DNA from: an uncultured Bacteroidales bacterium | GTDB lineage: Bacteria; Bacteroidota; Bacteroidia; Bacteroidales; UBA3824 | Assembly (NCBI GenBank): GCA_937877455.1 | Contig: CALFIU010000189.1 | Coordinates: 37,242-101,241, forward strand | Length of the DNA: 64,000 nucleotides | Direction of reading: 5' to 3' | Part shown: positions 17,576-26,021 of the stretch, piece after piece | Layout: each line of letters begins with the position of its first letter | How positions within the stretch are numbered: the stretch's first letter is position 1 | Notes under the pieces: generated by a model | Told to the model about the DNA's origin: nothing | The model's database searches: none | The model's input: only the letters and a program-made list of their open reading frames with translations | Translations under genes and position numbers: made by a program

Positions 17576-18942
17576 ATGGCATCCTCCACGATCAATTCTT
17601 CCGCTTCTTCCATGTCTGGCATGTCAGATGTATCTTTGATAATTCCTTCAAGACATTTAAAACTGAAGTTTTTATGTTTGTAAGCTGTAAAACTCGGTCT
17701 GTTATCAATTCTGATAACAACGCCTTCGCGAACATGTGTCTTACCAATCGGGTCTGCGCCATCATAGTATTTTTCGACACGCGCCATAAGATCATCCCAT
17801 GTAGTAAAGATAAACTTTTCAAATGTAGGAACACACTTAGCGCCCATCTTTTCGGCTTCAATTTGTACCTGTTCCCAAGGAAGTTCAACCATAATGCCAT
17901 CTTCATTCATCATTATCATGCGATAAACATATGCATCATTTTCTCCGACTTCACATCCGTAAGAGAACACGGTTTCTTTCCCGTACTGCTTCTGGAAATC
18001 TTTATCTTTCACGAGCTTATTTGAACATTTGCCCATGATAGTCTGATTTCCTTCTGTATAGCCAACGACCTCATAGAACACTTCGCATCCTTTAGGAAGT
18101 TTGTCTTTGAAGAAATCATGATATTTCTGTCTGAATTTGTTACTTCCGTAGTAGCCACCGTCATACTCGCGCAATGTGGTTCTTCTTGTGCCAGTGATGT
18201 ATTGATACTTTCTTGTCTGTTTATCGCGAAGTTTAAACAGTTTTTTCAGAATTGGGTTTCTTCTCTTCTTTGTAATCTGAAGTGTGTTGGCTGTCCTCTG
18301 GCTCGTGCCATGCATCTTTAATGTGATGTAGCACGTATCGCCTTCTCTAAATGCGTTCTGATTAAATGCAAGCTGCTGTGTATCAATATGCTCAACGAAT
18401 AAAGGATAACTAACCGTTTCTTTTAATTCTTTCTTGTTTACCTTGTACTTGCTACCGCCAGAAGAATTGTTTCTCTTTCTCTTCGGAATATACTTTCTGC
18501 AAATCTCGTGACCGTCAATTACAGAAATCATATCGCCATCTCTCAGTGTAGTTACATCGACATACTTTGAAAGCGTTTCAATCGGTAAAACTAATCCGTC
18601 AGACTTTTCGCCACGAAGTTTTAATGCCGTGATATTTCTTTTCTCGGCATCCATGTATCCACCGACATTTATAACATCAACGCCATCTTTCTGAATAATT
18701 TGCTTTCCTTCAATCTGTGCATCGTCAAGTTCGGAAACAGGAACGTATTTCTTGACAAGATTATTGTCTGTTGCAAATTCTTCACTCAGCTGCCCATCGA
18801 CAGGGAAATAAATAACGCGCTGTCCTTCATGATAATTCAAATCAACAATAACATTATTCCCAAACACGCTCGTTGTGAGGAGTCTGTCTGCATTCGAGTG
18901 TTTATGTAATTCCTTTAACGTAGTGACATATGCGAAATACAT
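17572..18942 (-). CDS. RNA ligase, Rnl5/DraRnl-like
   Basis: 456 residues. An N-terminal OB-like domain (residues 1-150) precedes a nucleotidyltransferase domain: motif I LKMHGTSQR (lysine adenylation site, about 206), GCEVFYEVVGY (motif III region), HVREGVVIRI (motif IV), and KHKNFSFK (motif V). The KxHGT form and the N-terminal OB domain fit the Deinococcus Rnl/Rnl5 group, which seals nicks with 3'-OH RNA. Expressed with the kinase-HD gene as an apparent RNA-repair pair, from the promoter at 19215-19260. Confidence 0.88.
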   Translation of the reverse strand: MYFAYVTTLKELHKHSNADRLLTTSVFGNNVIVDLNYHEGQRVIYFPVDGQLSEEFATDNNLVKKYVPVSELDDAQIEGKQIIQKDGVDVINVGGYMDAEKRNITALKLRGEKSDGLVLPIETLSKYVDVTTLRDGDMISVIDGHEICRKYIPKRKRNNSSGGSKYKVNKKELKETVSYPLFVEHIDTQQLAFNQNAFREGDTCYITLKMHGTSQRTANTLQITKKRRNPILKKLFKLRDKQTRKYQYITGTRRTTLREYDGGYYGSNKFRQKYHDFFKDKLPKGCEVFYEVVGYTEGNQTIMGKCSNKLVKDKDFQKQYGKETVFSYGCEVGENDAYVYRMIMMNEDGIMVELPWEQVQIEAEKMGAKCVPTFEKFIFTTWDDLMARVEKYYDGADPIGKTHVREGVVIRIDNRPSFTAYKHKNFSFKCLEGIIKDTSDMPDMEEAEELIVEDAI

Positions 18943-19199
18943 TATTTCTTCTTTCCTTTCTTCTGCTTCTTCCTATTTGGTTTCTTTTTAGGCTTTTCAT
19001 TAACCTTTTTAACTTTCTCTTTCTTGTTGTGTTTCGTGTTATCTTGCATTATTTCAATATTGTCAATCTTCAGTCTTTTTGGTTTCGTTTCAAAATAACA
19101 ATTCTTGCAAATATCTAATTCGCAGTTTCTATCAGTTGTAAATCTGTAAACATGACTCATAACATTATAGCATTTTGGACAAATCATCATTTTGCACAT
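18942..19199 (-). CDS. zinc-ribbon protein with Lys-rich tail (85 aa)
   Basis: Two CxxC pairs (CPKCYN at residues 8-13, CKNCYF at 36-41) make a zinc ribbon. The last 35 residues are almost all Lys, Asn and Pro, suggesting nucleic-acid binding. It overlaps the RNA ligase start by 1 bp and is the first gene of that operon. A perfect copy of the 15-bp element lies inside the gene (19039-19053, encoding IMQDN). Confidence 0.75.
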   Translation of the reverse strand: MCKMMICPKCYNVMSHVYRFTTDRNCELDICKNCYFETKPKRLKIDNIEIMQDNTKHNKKEKVKKVNEKPKKKPNRKKQKKGKKK

Positions 19200-19214
19200 A
19201 CCTCCTTACTGAAT

Positions 19215-19260
19215 ATTATAACACATTTATGGAATTATGCAAGAGTTATTTTGTATTATT
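19215..19260 (-). promoter_or_regulatory. promoter with upstream 15-bp element (RNA-repair operon)
   Basis: TTGCAT at 19242-19237, 16-bp spacer, TATAAT at 19220-19215. The element AATAATACAAAATAA (19260-19246) ends 3 bp before the -35 box and lies within the end of the adenine methylase gene. Confidence 0.78.
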
Positions 19261-19964
19261 TCTAAATTATCCTTATGTATGTACAGTTTTTCTGTAGACT
19301 TAAACTGATTGTTCTTATTAACATCAAGTATTCGTCTTATTTCTTTCTGCCATATACATACGAAATCATCTGGAGCATTCAGTTCTGAAATATATACCAC
19401 ATGATCTTTGCTTATCTGCCTCATATATTCCCAAAATTGTGCAGTATTAAAATCGCCATTAGCATATTTTGTCGTATTCTCATATGGTGGATCGGCATAA
19501 ACAGCGCATCCGTCTGGAAGTAAAACATCTCTATAATCCAAACAAGTAAACTCTGCGTCCATTAGCGTCCTCATTTTGGACGCAAGCGACCGTTTACCTC
19601 TTAGTGCATAATTAACTTGTGCCTTATCTCTTGCATAACCACCAAACCATTTACCACCAAAACTACATGCAAATCCGACAAATCCTGTTAGCGCAGGATC
19701 ATCGTCTTTATGTTCTTTTATGTAATGATATTGTTCTTCCGTAACTGTTTCAGGTAAATCATATCCGTTCTGTAATGCCTGAAATAAAGCAATCAAATAC
19801 GGCTGATTATCGTTGCATATAATCCTATCAAACCCTTTAACCTTTGCTTCTATGTTGCAAGCCCCACAAAAGAGGGAAACCAAGGTTCTACTTAGTGATA
19901 CCCCCCCCTCTACGTGCAAGGCAATATCCTTTGCAATCCTTGATTTTCCACCTTGATACCTCAT
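19227..19964 (-). CDS. DNA adenine methyltransferase (D12/Dam class)
   Basis: 245 residues. N-terminal MRYQGGKSRIAKDIA, SAM-binding LVSLFCGACNIEAK (FxG-type motif I), and catalytic ADPPYENTTKY (DPPY). It transfers a methyl group to N6 of adenine; the target is unknown. Codons 19-21 run through a G8 tract, and a second G8 tract lies just before the ATG at 19964. A separate upstream start at 20034 with a better ribosome binding site encodes a similar MQYQGGK opening in another frame, so expression may be switched by slippage. Confidence 0.88.
   Translation of the reverse strand: MRYQGGKSRIAKDIALHVEGGVSLSRTLVSLFCGACNIEAKVKGFDRIICNDNQPYLIALFQALQNGYDLPETVTEEQYHYIKEHKDDDPALTGFVGFACSFGGKWFGGYARDKAQVNYALRGKRSLASKMRTLMDAEFTCLDYRDVLLPDGCAVYADPPYENTTKYANGDFNTAQFWEYMRQISKDHVVYISELNAPDDFVCIWQKEIRRILDVNKNNQFKSTEKLYIHKDNLEIIQNNSCIIP
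19901..19908 (-). repeat. poly-G8 tract inside adenine methylase gene
   Basis: Eight consecutive C on the plus strand. It encodes part of HVEGGVS. Loss or gain of one base would put the methylase out of frame. Confidence 0.85.
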
Positions 19965-20034
19965 TGTACCCCCCCCTACTAATGATGCTTGCTATATTAG
20001 ATGATATAATGTACTTGCCACCTTGGTACTGCAT
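19919..20034 (-). other. alternative 5' start module of the adenine methylase (degenerate duplicate)
   Basis: An ATG at 20034, preceded by CGGAGAG, opens a frame MQYQGGKYIISSNIASIISRG that mirrors the true N-terminus. It also reaches a G8 tract about 58 bases later. As sequenced it reads past the second start in another frame and stops after about 48 codons. One extra G at 19969-19976 would fuse it in frame to the methylase start at 19964. Confidence 0.65.
19969..19976 (-). repeat. poly-G8 tract before adenine methylase ATG
   Basis: Eight C on the plus strand, 4 bases upstream of the ATG at 19964. It occupies the place of the ribosome binding site and lies inside the alternative upstream frame. 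Confidence 0.85.
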
Positions 20035-20036
20035 AT

Positions 20037-20477
20037 TCACTCTCCGTCTATCTTTGTTTGTTTAGCTTCGCCATCTAAGCTATCATATGTTCCCATAGCT
20101 TCGCGTTGCGCCAACATTTTCCTGTTTTTCAAATCTTCAAAAAATTGTTCTTTTGGATTGATAAATACATATGCCAGTTCATTTCCAAAGAAAACGCCAT
20201 AGATAACATCATCGCAATCGCGCCATTTTCTTTTATCATCGTCTGTATAAACTCGCCAACGCATTTCAATTACGGTTGTATATTCATCCGTGAGAGCCTG
20301 TCCAGCAAAACCACTTTTCAAATTAAATCCTGTCGCAGTATCAGCCCATGTTTGTATGAAAACATCAGCCCTGAATGTCGGGAAACAAGTATTCTTTAAT
20401 ATTCCCTCACCTTCACTAAACACAAATTGTTTAAATTTATATTCAATCAATTCTAAATTAGGATACCTTGCTTTCAT
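20037..20477 (-). CDS. hypothetical protein (146 aa)
   Basis: An unrecognised 146-residue acidic protein beginning MKARYPNLELIEYKFKQF, with many aromatic residues (DVFIQTWADTATGF). The start follows GGAGTG. The alternative methylase start lies 2 bp after its stop, in one transcript with the methylase. Confidence 0.7.
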   Translation of the reverse strand: MKARYPNLELIEYKFKQFVFSEGEGILKNTCFPTFRADVFIQTWADTATGFNLKSGFAGQALTDEYTTVIEMRWRVYTDDDKRKWRDCDDVIYGVFFGNELAYVFINPKEQFFEDLKNRKMLAQREAMGTYDSLDGEAKQTKIDGE

Positions 20478-20628
20478 CTTTGCACTCCATTTTTAAAAAG
20501 TTTCTGATTTGGTTGTAACGAATAATATTTATAACATCATCGGTTTTATAATCATCCCAAAACTGGTTGCATAGCCAATCAGCCAACTCATCATCATTCA
20601 TAGTTCTTACTTTGTCGCCGACAGTCAT
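20458..20628 (-). CDS. small hypothetical protein (56 aa)
   Basis: Begins MTVGDKVRTMNDDELADWLC and ends CKDESKVS. The start overlaps the preceding stop as TAATG. Its end overlaps the next gene by 20 bp, and a GGAGTG site for that gene lies inside it. Small acidic helical protein of unknown function. Confidence 0.7.
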   Translation of the reverse strand: MTVGDKVRTMNDDELADWLCNQFWDDYKTDDVINIIRYNQIRNFLKMECKDESKVS

Positions 20629-20990
20629 TATTTCATTTCCTCTACATCACCATATTTATGTATATCCCATGACCCATCGCTGTAAACCTTCATTTTGTAA
20701 TTGCCTACTGCGAGTTCGTTCATTAAGGCGCTTGGTGTTCTTTCAACTTTTTCAAATAAATCACTTTTGGCAAATTGATAATGAAATATAACTGTACCTC
20801 CACAAATGTTGTTAGCGCAACTTCCATCTGGAGTCCAACAATTTTTCAGACATCCATCAGATACACTTCCATAAACATTATCATCTGGATCGTGATAGAA
20901 AATTGTACCAGCTTTCATAAAACCTAAATTTTTAGTCAACATATAATAGTCATAACATGGATTTTCAAACGCTCTTACCGCACCTACCAT
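20628..20990 (-). CDS. hypothetical protein (120 aa)
   Basis: Start chosen at 20990 (MVGAVRAFENPCYDYY) because GAGGAAAC precedes it. A longer frame to 21014 lacks a site. Several Cys (CLKNCWTPDGSCANNIC) and a beta-rich C-terminus are visible. Unrecognised. Confidence 0.7.
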   Translation of the reverse strand: MVGAVRAFENPCYDYYMLTKNLGFMKAGTIFYHDPDDNVYGSVSDGCLKNCWTPDGSCANNICGGTVIFHYQFAKSDLFEKVERTPSALMNELAVGNYKMKVYSDGSWDIHKYGDVEEMK

Positions 20991-21348
20991 TTTGTTTCCT
21001 CTTCTTATACACAAGATTTAATTGTTTCTCAAAACTTTTCTTTTCCATTGGATTTTTAGAATGTTTGATTCTTTTCTTTAAGGCTTTTATATCATTTTCA
21101 AGTAAATGTTCTGGATCAGATGGTGTAACAATCTCGGCGCTTGTTGGATAATATTTGGACTTATCTATTTTTAAAATATAGCCATCTTTTGTAACCCAAG
21201 CATAATTACCCTCTTCATTATTCGCAATTAAATATCCGAGAGTTTCATCATCCTTTTTTAAATCACCATTGATTTTTTTAATTCTTTCAATTATTTCTTT
21301 CAACGCTGTTTCGTTAAAAGAATTTGTAAGCGTTGGTTCTATATTCAT
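20965..21348 (-). CDS. hypothetical protein with helical C-terminus (127 aa)
   Basis: Unrecognised. A central WVTKDGYILKIDKSKYYP beta segment is followed by a strongly basic helix (DIKALKKRIKHSKNPMEKKSFEKQL). It overlaps the next start by 26 bp. Confidence 0.7.
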   Translation of the reverse strand: MNIEPTLTNSFNETALKEIIERIKKINGDLKKDDETLGYLIANNEEGNYAWVTKDGYILKIDKSKYYPTSAEIVTPSDPEHLLENDIKALKKRIKHSKNPMEKKSFEKQLNLVYKKRKQNGRCGKSV

Positions 21349-21354
21349 TTTTTT

Positions 21355-21561
21355 TCACCAACAATCCTCGTCATCATCATCTTCACCATCAAAACAATCA
21401 CCGTCAAAATATTCATCTTTGCGACTTGAATAGTATTCATCTTGTCTTGCTTCGTACTGCGTATGACTCTTATATTCTTCGTAAGTAATTGCGTCACATT
21501 TCAAACCACTATATATACTTATATCTTCCTCTATAATCACGAAAAATACAGATGCACGCAC
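21355..21561 (-). CDS. small acidic hypothetical protein, start uncertain
   Basis: The frame ends with a very acidic tail (FDGEDDDDEDCW). The GTG at 21561 lies inside a terminator hairpin and is unlikely to be used. A TTG near codon 20, downstream of GAGGAAG, is a possible start. Expression is doubtful. Confidence 0.4.
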   Translation of the reverse strand: MRASVFFVIIEEDISIYSGLKCDAITYEEYKSHTQYEARQDEYYSSRKDEYFDGDCFDGEDDDDEDCW

Positions 21562-21587
21562 TAACAGTTAAAGTCAACGTGCATCTG
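21541..21587 (-). terminator. rho-independent terminator after the 181-aa gene
   Basis: A 10-bp stem CAGATGCACG/CGTGCATCTG (21549-21558 and 21578-21587) is followed on the minus strand by TATTTTT. Confidence 0.75.
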
Positions 21588-21601
21588 TTGTCAAAAGATA
21601 A

Positions 21602-22147
21602 TTAGTTCAATTTTACCCATTCATCGACAGGTTTTCCAAGCTTTCGCTCAACGTCTGTGCAGTAAGCTACACCACCAGCCATCTGGCAATCTGCAAATAC
21701 TTCTTTTGCAATATCCTGATACAGTGTGCTTAACACGCCATGCGGATCGTTCAGGTTGTCATTAAAAAACTGAACAACACAGTTTTTGAAAACAACATAT
21801 GTAAACGGCACATACCAATAATCTTCTGTTGACACGACATAGGCAAATGCAGGATTACCACTGAAAGCAGTTTCAAATAGTTCTTTCGGATTTACAAAAG
21901 CCATGTTGCTAATAGTATGACAATCTACTCCGATTTTTAATGTGACATTTCCGAATGTCTTTTCGGAAGGAAGAAGTTTTAAAAGTGCAGCTGCTTTATC
22001 GGGGTTATTAGTTGCAAGTACGATTGACGGATTCGTGCCATCCACATTTACATTACACGCAATCTGCGGATCGCCATCAAAAAGCGCCTCGATTTCATTG
22101 ATAAAAGTTGACCAAGGTGGAAGAATTCTAAGTCTTACATCTGCCAT
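21602..22147 (-). CDS. hypothetical phage protein (181 aa)
   Basis: Unrecognised but well formed: MADVRLRILPPWSTFINEIEALF start, mixed alpha/beta, with a good AAAGGAG site. It follows the helicase gene and ends at a terminator, so it closes the transcription unit that includes the helicase. Confidence 0.78.
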   Translation of the reverse strand: MADVRLRILPPWSTFINEIEALFDGDPQIACNVNVDGTNPSIVLATNNPDKAAALLKLLPSEKTFGNVTLKIGVDCHTISNMAFVNPKELFETAFSGNPAFAYVVSTEDYWYVPFTYVVFKNCVVQFFNDNLNDPHGVLSTLYQDIAKEVFADCQMAGGVAYCTDVERKLGKPVDEWVKLN

Positions 22148-22173
22148 AATTATTTCTCCTTTTGTGAATTGTA

Positions 22174-22188
22174 TTATTTTGGATTATT
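22174..22188 (-). promoter_or_regulatory. 15-bp intergenic element, variant
   Basis: AATAATCCAAAATAA on the minus strand overlaps the last codons and stop of the helicase gene, ahead of the 181-aa gene. Confidence 0.5.
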
Positions 22189-23676
22189 TATTTTTAATCC
22201 GATTTCGTTATATAATTCATCTACTGCACTTTTCTTTCGCTGTAGACAATCATATATCTTCTCATCAATAGTTTCACGAGCTTGCAAAATAATGTATGTA
22301 CATTTATTTGTTTGCCCTATTCTATGTATTCTGTCCTGACTCTGTTTAAATTCTTCATAGCTGAAAGACAATGAATAATAAACATTGTATGTACAGTTTA
22401 CAAACGTTAATCCTTTTCCAAGTAATTGAGGATGCGTAAATAAATATTTGATCTTACCATTCCTGAAATCTCTGATAATATCATCTCTGCCTTTGGTTTT
22501 TGATGTAAGTCCTACACCGCCAAACTGCTCGGCAAGTGAATCTATTTCATATTGGAACTGACACCAGATGATTACCTGTTTATCGCCGATTTCGTTTAAC
22601 ACTTCCGATAAAATTGCTGTTTTATTGGAGAGCATTTTGACTATTTCTGCCCCTTTATTGACTTTCGGATAAACGAAACCAGACACAATTTCTCGCAGTT
22701 TCATCAATTTCGCGGTAAACTCGAATTTTGACCACTCGTTGATGTGAGATTGGATGTCATTTATCATTTCATCATAGTATTTGCGCTGTTCTTTTGAAAG
22801 ATCAAATCTTCTTACTTGGAAAATCTTATCTGGCAAGTCAACACAATCTTCTTTCTTTAAAAAGATAGACTGTTCACCGAGGCGCAGATTATATCTTTCT
22901 TTATCTTCGTCAGTCTGAAACCAAACATGAGGATTAGCCATATCCTGATGGAAATATCGCGCAAGAAAACCATAATAGTTATTGCCGAATATCTCGTTGT
23001 TTACGAACTTCATCTGCGGAAAAATCTCACCATTAAAATTTGGACATGGACATCCAGAAAGAACAAATCTATGCGGAATAATAGAAATCATTTCAAGTAC
23101 CATACTTGTTATCTGACTACCCATGTTCTTCATGCAAGAGCTTTCATCTACAATCATGCAATCAAATCCAGCTACACGAATTTCATTCTTCAAAATTTTG
23201 TAGCTTTCATAATTCATAACGTAAATATCTACATCTTCATTCAGCGCATCAATGCGTCCATCGCGAGAATTTGACCAACAGTTAATGATTTTCTTTTCAG
23301 GATAAAACTTATTGCAGTCATCAACCCACGCAGTCTCAATAACACTTAGCGGACAAAGAACAAGCGTCTTGTTATAATGCGATGCAACCTCTAACCCCAT
23401 CACGGTTTTTCCTGTACCAGTATCGGCAAAGATACCATAGCATCCTGTGTTGAGTGCTTCGTTTACAATATCTTTTTGATAACCGCGAAGAAAGGATGAA
23501 AGTTCATATTCGATTTTCTTTGGTTTTTCAATACTTACATTTTCTGCGACCAGTCCATATTTCTGAAGTGTCGGAAGGGCATGGTCAGGGAAAATCCATT
23601 TGCCATCCTTAAACTTGCGTCCTTCTATCGTTCTTATGTATGGTATCTGTTCAACAGGGATTGTCAGTTCGATCAA
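22174..23676 (-). CDS. SNF2-family DNA helicase/translocase
   Basis: 500 residues. A short N-terminal HARP-like segment (GRKFKDGKWIFP) precedes the ATPase core: LRGYQKDIV (Q-like), FADTGTGKTVMG (motif I), VDESSCMKN (motif II, DESS), SGCPCPN (motif III), KQVIIWCQF (motif IV), and QSQDRIHRIGQ (motif VI). It would remodel or translocate on duplex DNA in replication or repair. The phage-type short form lacks accessory domains. Confidence 0.92.
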   Translation of the reverse strand: MIELTIPVEQIPYIRTIEGRKFKDGKWIFPDHALPTLQKYGLVAENVSIEKPKKIEYELSSFLRGYQKDIVNEALNTGCYGIFADTGTGKTVMGLEVASHYNKTLVLCPLSVIETAWVDDCNKFYPEKKIINCWSNSRDGRIDALNEDVDIYVMNYESYKILKNEIRVAGFDCMIVDESSCMKNMGSQITSMVLEMISIIPHRFVLSGCPCPNFNGEIFPQMKFVNNEIFGNNYYGFLARYFHQDMANPHVWFQTDEDKERYNLRLGEQSIFLKKEDCVDLPDKIFQVRRFDLSKEQRKYYDEMINDIQSHINEWSKFEFTAKLMKLREIVSGFVYPKVNKGAEIVKMLSNKTAILSEVLNEIGDKQVIIWCQFQYEIDSLAEQFGGVGLTSKTKGRDDIIRDFRNGKIKYLFTHPQLLGKGLTFVNCTYNVYYSLSFSYEEFKQSQDRIHRIGQTNKCTYIILQARETIDEKIYDCLQRKKSAVDELYNEIGLKINNPK

Positions 23677-23848
23677 ATTCTTTCATCCTTTCTTTTATGG
23701 CTATCTCTTTTACAAGATATTTATGTTTTCTGTTTTCTTCACACCATTCACAACCGCCGTGATTTCTACAGGTTTTATCTATCGCTTTTGAACCACAATA
23801 TTCTTTTCTGTGTTCTTTGCCGTGTTCTATGGCTTTATTAAGGCTCAT
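23651..23848 (-). CDS. small Cys-rich phage protein (65 aa)
   Basis: The pattern HGKEHRKEYCGSKAIDKTCRN and HGGCEWCEENRKHK recurs in Firmicute phages. The Cys and His residues suggest a zinc knuckle. It overlaps the helicase start by 26 bp and the next gene by ATGA. Confidence 0.8.
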   Translation of the reverse strand: MSLNKAIEHGKEHRKEYCGSKAIDKTCRNHGGCEWCEENRKHKYLVKEIAIKERMKEFDRTDNPC

Positions 23849-24186
23849 GATATCGGATCGCCATTCATATCAAAATGTGATGCCATTTCGACATTCATTT
23901 GATATTCCTGTTCTTCGTACCAGTCTGCGATTTCTTTCTCAACCAGAAAATATATTGAATGTTCTGTCGTGATAATCAATCCATCATCTGCTTGCGCAAC
24001 GCCTTTGACAAAAGAAGTAATGATTGACTTGTACCATCCGGGGTCTGTACATGTCATGTACAGGCGATTGTCAATCTTTATATCTTTTATATCAAGGTCA
24101 ATAATGCGTCCAATGCGAGCCACAACTTCATCATCTGTCTTATCTTTCCCATCCAAATCAGTTATTTTAACAAGTTTGTAAAGCAT
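23845..24186 (-). CDS. hypothetical protein (113 aa)
   Basis: Begins MLYKLVKITDLDGKDKTDDEVVARIGRIIDLDI and contains a beta-rich centre (LIITTEHSIYFLVE). It resembles small phage proteins that accompany methylase genes but has no recognised domain. It overlaps the methyltransferase end by 20 bp. Confidence 0.7.
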   Translation of the reverse strand: MLYKLVKITDLDGKDKTDDEVVARIGRIIDLDIKDIKIDNRLYMTCTDPGWYKSIITSFVKGVAQADDGLIITTEHSIYFLVEKEIADWYEEQEYQMNVEMASHFDMNGDPIS

Positions 24187-24919
24187 CTTTTACACCTAAC
24201 CTTTCTTCCGCAATGCGCAGATATTCTTTATCAAGTTCTATTCCTAAAAATCTTCTGTTTGTATTTATACACGCAACACCTGTACTTCCAGAGCCACAAC
24301 AGTTATCAAGAACTAAATCTCCTTCATTTGAATATGTTTTAATCAGCCATTCAAGAAGTGCAATCGGCTTTTGTGTTGGATGTAATCTACTGCTGTCACG
24401 AGGAAACGATAGAATACTTAAAGGATTTCTTCTGCCATCTTCACTTTCAGAAAATGCTTCGTTTCTAAATCCATAATTTGTTGATAGGCTACTATTCTTT
24501 GTTCTCTTATACGGCTCTGAATACCAAAATTGTTTATTATATGTAGGTTTCTTTTTGTAAAATACTGCTATATCTTCATGGCATTTTAATGGTTTAACAT
24601 TTGCGTTTAGGAAATCACATCCTCTTTGTTTATCCCATACAAGATTGTATCTCCACATTTTAGGATTTGATAAAAGCAATTTCGCCGTAAACATACCATC
24701 GCAAAATAGAATTATTGCGCCATTATCTTTGATTATTCTTTTGTAATGCACCCATAATTCATCAAACGGTATCAAACAATCCCATGTGTTTCTTGTGGAA
24801 GAATATGGTAAATCACATAAAACCAAATCAATGCTTTTATCGGGGAGATTACCCATCAGAGATAGGCAATCCCCCCCCCACAAAGATATTTGTTTATTAT
24901 TATTATTATTATCTTGCAT
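24167..24919 (-). CDS. DNA amino-methyltransferase (N6-adenine or N4-cytosine)
   Basis: 250 residues. Catalytic DLPYSSTRNTWD (about 36-47) comes before SAM-binding DNCCGSGSTGVAC (about 206), the beta-class order. LHPTQKPIALLEWLI is typical of the family. The N-terminus begins MQDNNNNNK, so the start codon is the ATG of a 15-bp intergenic element (TAATG overlap with the upstream gene) and no ribosome binding site is close. A G9 tract covers codons 14-17 (LWGGD). Confidence 0.88.
   Translation of the reverse strand: MQDNNNNNKQISLWGGDCLSLMGNLPDKSIDLVLCDLPYSSTRNTWDCLIPFDELWVHYKRIIKDNGAIILFCDGMFTAKLLLSNPKMWRYNLVWDKQRGCDFLNANVKPLKCHEDIAVFYKKKPTYNKQFWYSEPYKRTKNSSLSTNYGFRNEAFSESEDGRRNPLSILSFPRDSSRLHPTQKPIALLEWLIKTYSNEGDLVLDNCCGSGSTGVACINTNRRFLGIELDKEYLRIAEERLGVKDALQTC
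24871..24879 (-). repeat. poly-G9 tract near start of amino-methyltransferase
   Basis: Nine C on the plus strand, within TTG TGG GGG GGG GAT. A one-base change would abolish the enzyme after about 15 codons. Confidence 0.88.
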
Positions 24920-24923
24920 TATT
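24909..24923 (-). promoter_or_regulatory. 15-bp intergenic element overlapping a start codon
   Basis: AATAATGCAAGATAA on the minus strand. The stop of the upstream methyltransferase (TAA) and the ATG of the downstream one both lie within it. Confidence 0.6.
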
Positions 24924-25938
24924 CATTATCCATGACTGCATTATCTTTGATTTCCTTAATTTCTTTTGCCTTCAGTCCAAGAGCTTTTAACTGTGCTTCA
25001 AGTTCTTTAATTTCCGCACGAACATCTTTCTTCTTCTGCTGAAGCCGCTTCTGCTCTTCTTTCACAGCTTTAGCATTTGTACTCTGCTCTTTTCCTTTTT
25101 CAAGTTCGACATTGAAACGTTCTTTCATAGCTTCAATACCATCATCTGTTTCAAAAATACTATCGTCCCACTTGCTAAATCTTTCATTAATTGCCAAATC
25201 ATAGAAATCTTTATTGAGTTCAATGCCGATTGCACTTCTATGGTTTTCGATAGCAACCTTATTTACCGTGCCAGCACCAGCGAAAGGATCAAGTATTACA
25301 TCACCCGGACAAGACCATAGTCTAATACATCTCTCAACAAGTGCTTCAGCGAACGGAGTTGTATGTCCGATGCCTGAATTTCCTATATTCCATACACCAT
25401 CAGCCCAATCAGCCCATTCAGCAAGTGTAATATCAGATGCCTTAATCAGTTCGCAATCGCCAGATTTTTTATAGACATATACGAAGCCGACATTGGCAGC
25501 GAGGATTGTATCTCTGGCTTTCATATTCCTATAATAGAGATTGCCCTGTGCTAACATTGCTCTCTGCGCGGAATACTTGCGCCAAAATGCCTTAGTCCAT
25601 AACTGGAAATTGTTTTCAAGCATAATCCTGTTAATATCGCCAGTAATAGATTCCTGCCCCATCTTGTTATCTCTGCCGAGTGTGTAATTGTAATCTTCAA
25701 ACTGCATGATAAATTTACCACCGGGTTTAAGAACACGTTCACACTCAGCGATAACAAGACCAAGCATATAATAATATTCTTCGTAGCTTTCACAATTAGA
25801 TAGATCGTGTGGATCGTTCGAGTAAACTCGAAGATTGTGATAAGGGGGGCTTGTCATAATCATATCAACGCTTTCAGCGTCAAGTTTCTTTAGTTCGGTA
25901 AGACAGTCACCATTGATCCATTTGTTTGTTAATCTCAT
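24919..25938 (-). CDS. DNA methyltransferase, SPPY type, with coiled-coil tail
   Basis: 339 residues. Catalytic TSPPYHNL (about 29-36) precedes SAM-binding LDPFAGAGTVN (about 217). The SPPY form is common in N4-cytosine and some N6-adenine enzymes. Residues 270-330 are a charged coiled coil (EEQKRLQQKKKDVRAEIKELEAQLKAL), unusual for this family. It is first in the unit driven by the promoter at 25975-26021. Confidence 0.88.
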   Translation of the reverse strand: MRLTNKWINGDCLTELKKLDAESVDMIMTSPPYHNLRVYSNDPHDLSNCESYEEYYYMLGLVIAECERVLKPGGKFIMQFEDYNYTLGRDNKMGQESITGDINRIMLENNFQLWTKAFWRKYSAQRAMLAQGNLYYRNMKARDTILAANVGFVYVYKKSGDCELIKASDITLAEWADWADGVWNIGNSGIGHTTPFAEALVERCIRLWSCPGDVILDPFAGAGTVNKVAIENHRSAIGIELNKDFYDLAINERFSKWDDSIFETDDGIEAMKERFNVELEKGKEQSTNAKAVKEEQKRLQQKKKDVRAEIKELEAQLKALGLKAKEIKEIKDNAVMDNE

Positions 25939-25958
25939 GTTATGCTTTCCTTTCTTTA

Positions 25959-26021
25959 TTATCTTGCATTATCTATTATACCAAACATAAGATAGCTTGT
26001 CAATTACTATCTTGTATTATT
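25959..26021 (-). promoter_or_regulatory. promoter flanked by two 15-bp elements
   Basis: TTGACA 26003-25998, 17-bp spacer, TATAAT 25980-25975. One element (26021-26007) ends 3 bp before the -35 box. The second (25973-25959) begins 1 bp after the -10 box, over the expected transcription start. Confidence 0.85.

Noticed and set aside
25844..25849. C6 run in the SPPY methyltransferase as another switch tract
   Set aside because: Six bases is within what other genes show (30379, 44133), and it encodes the catalytic SPP codons.
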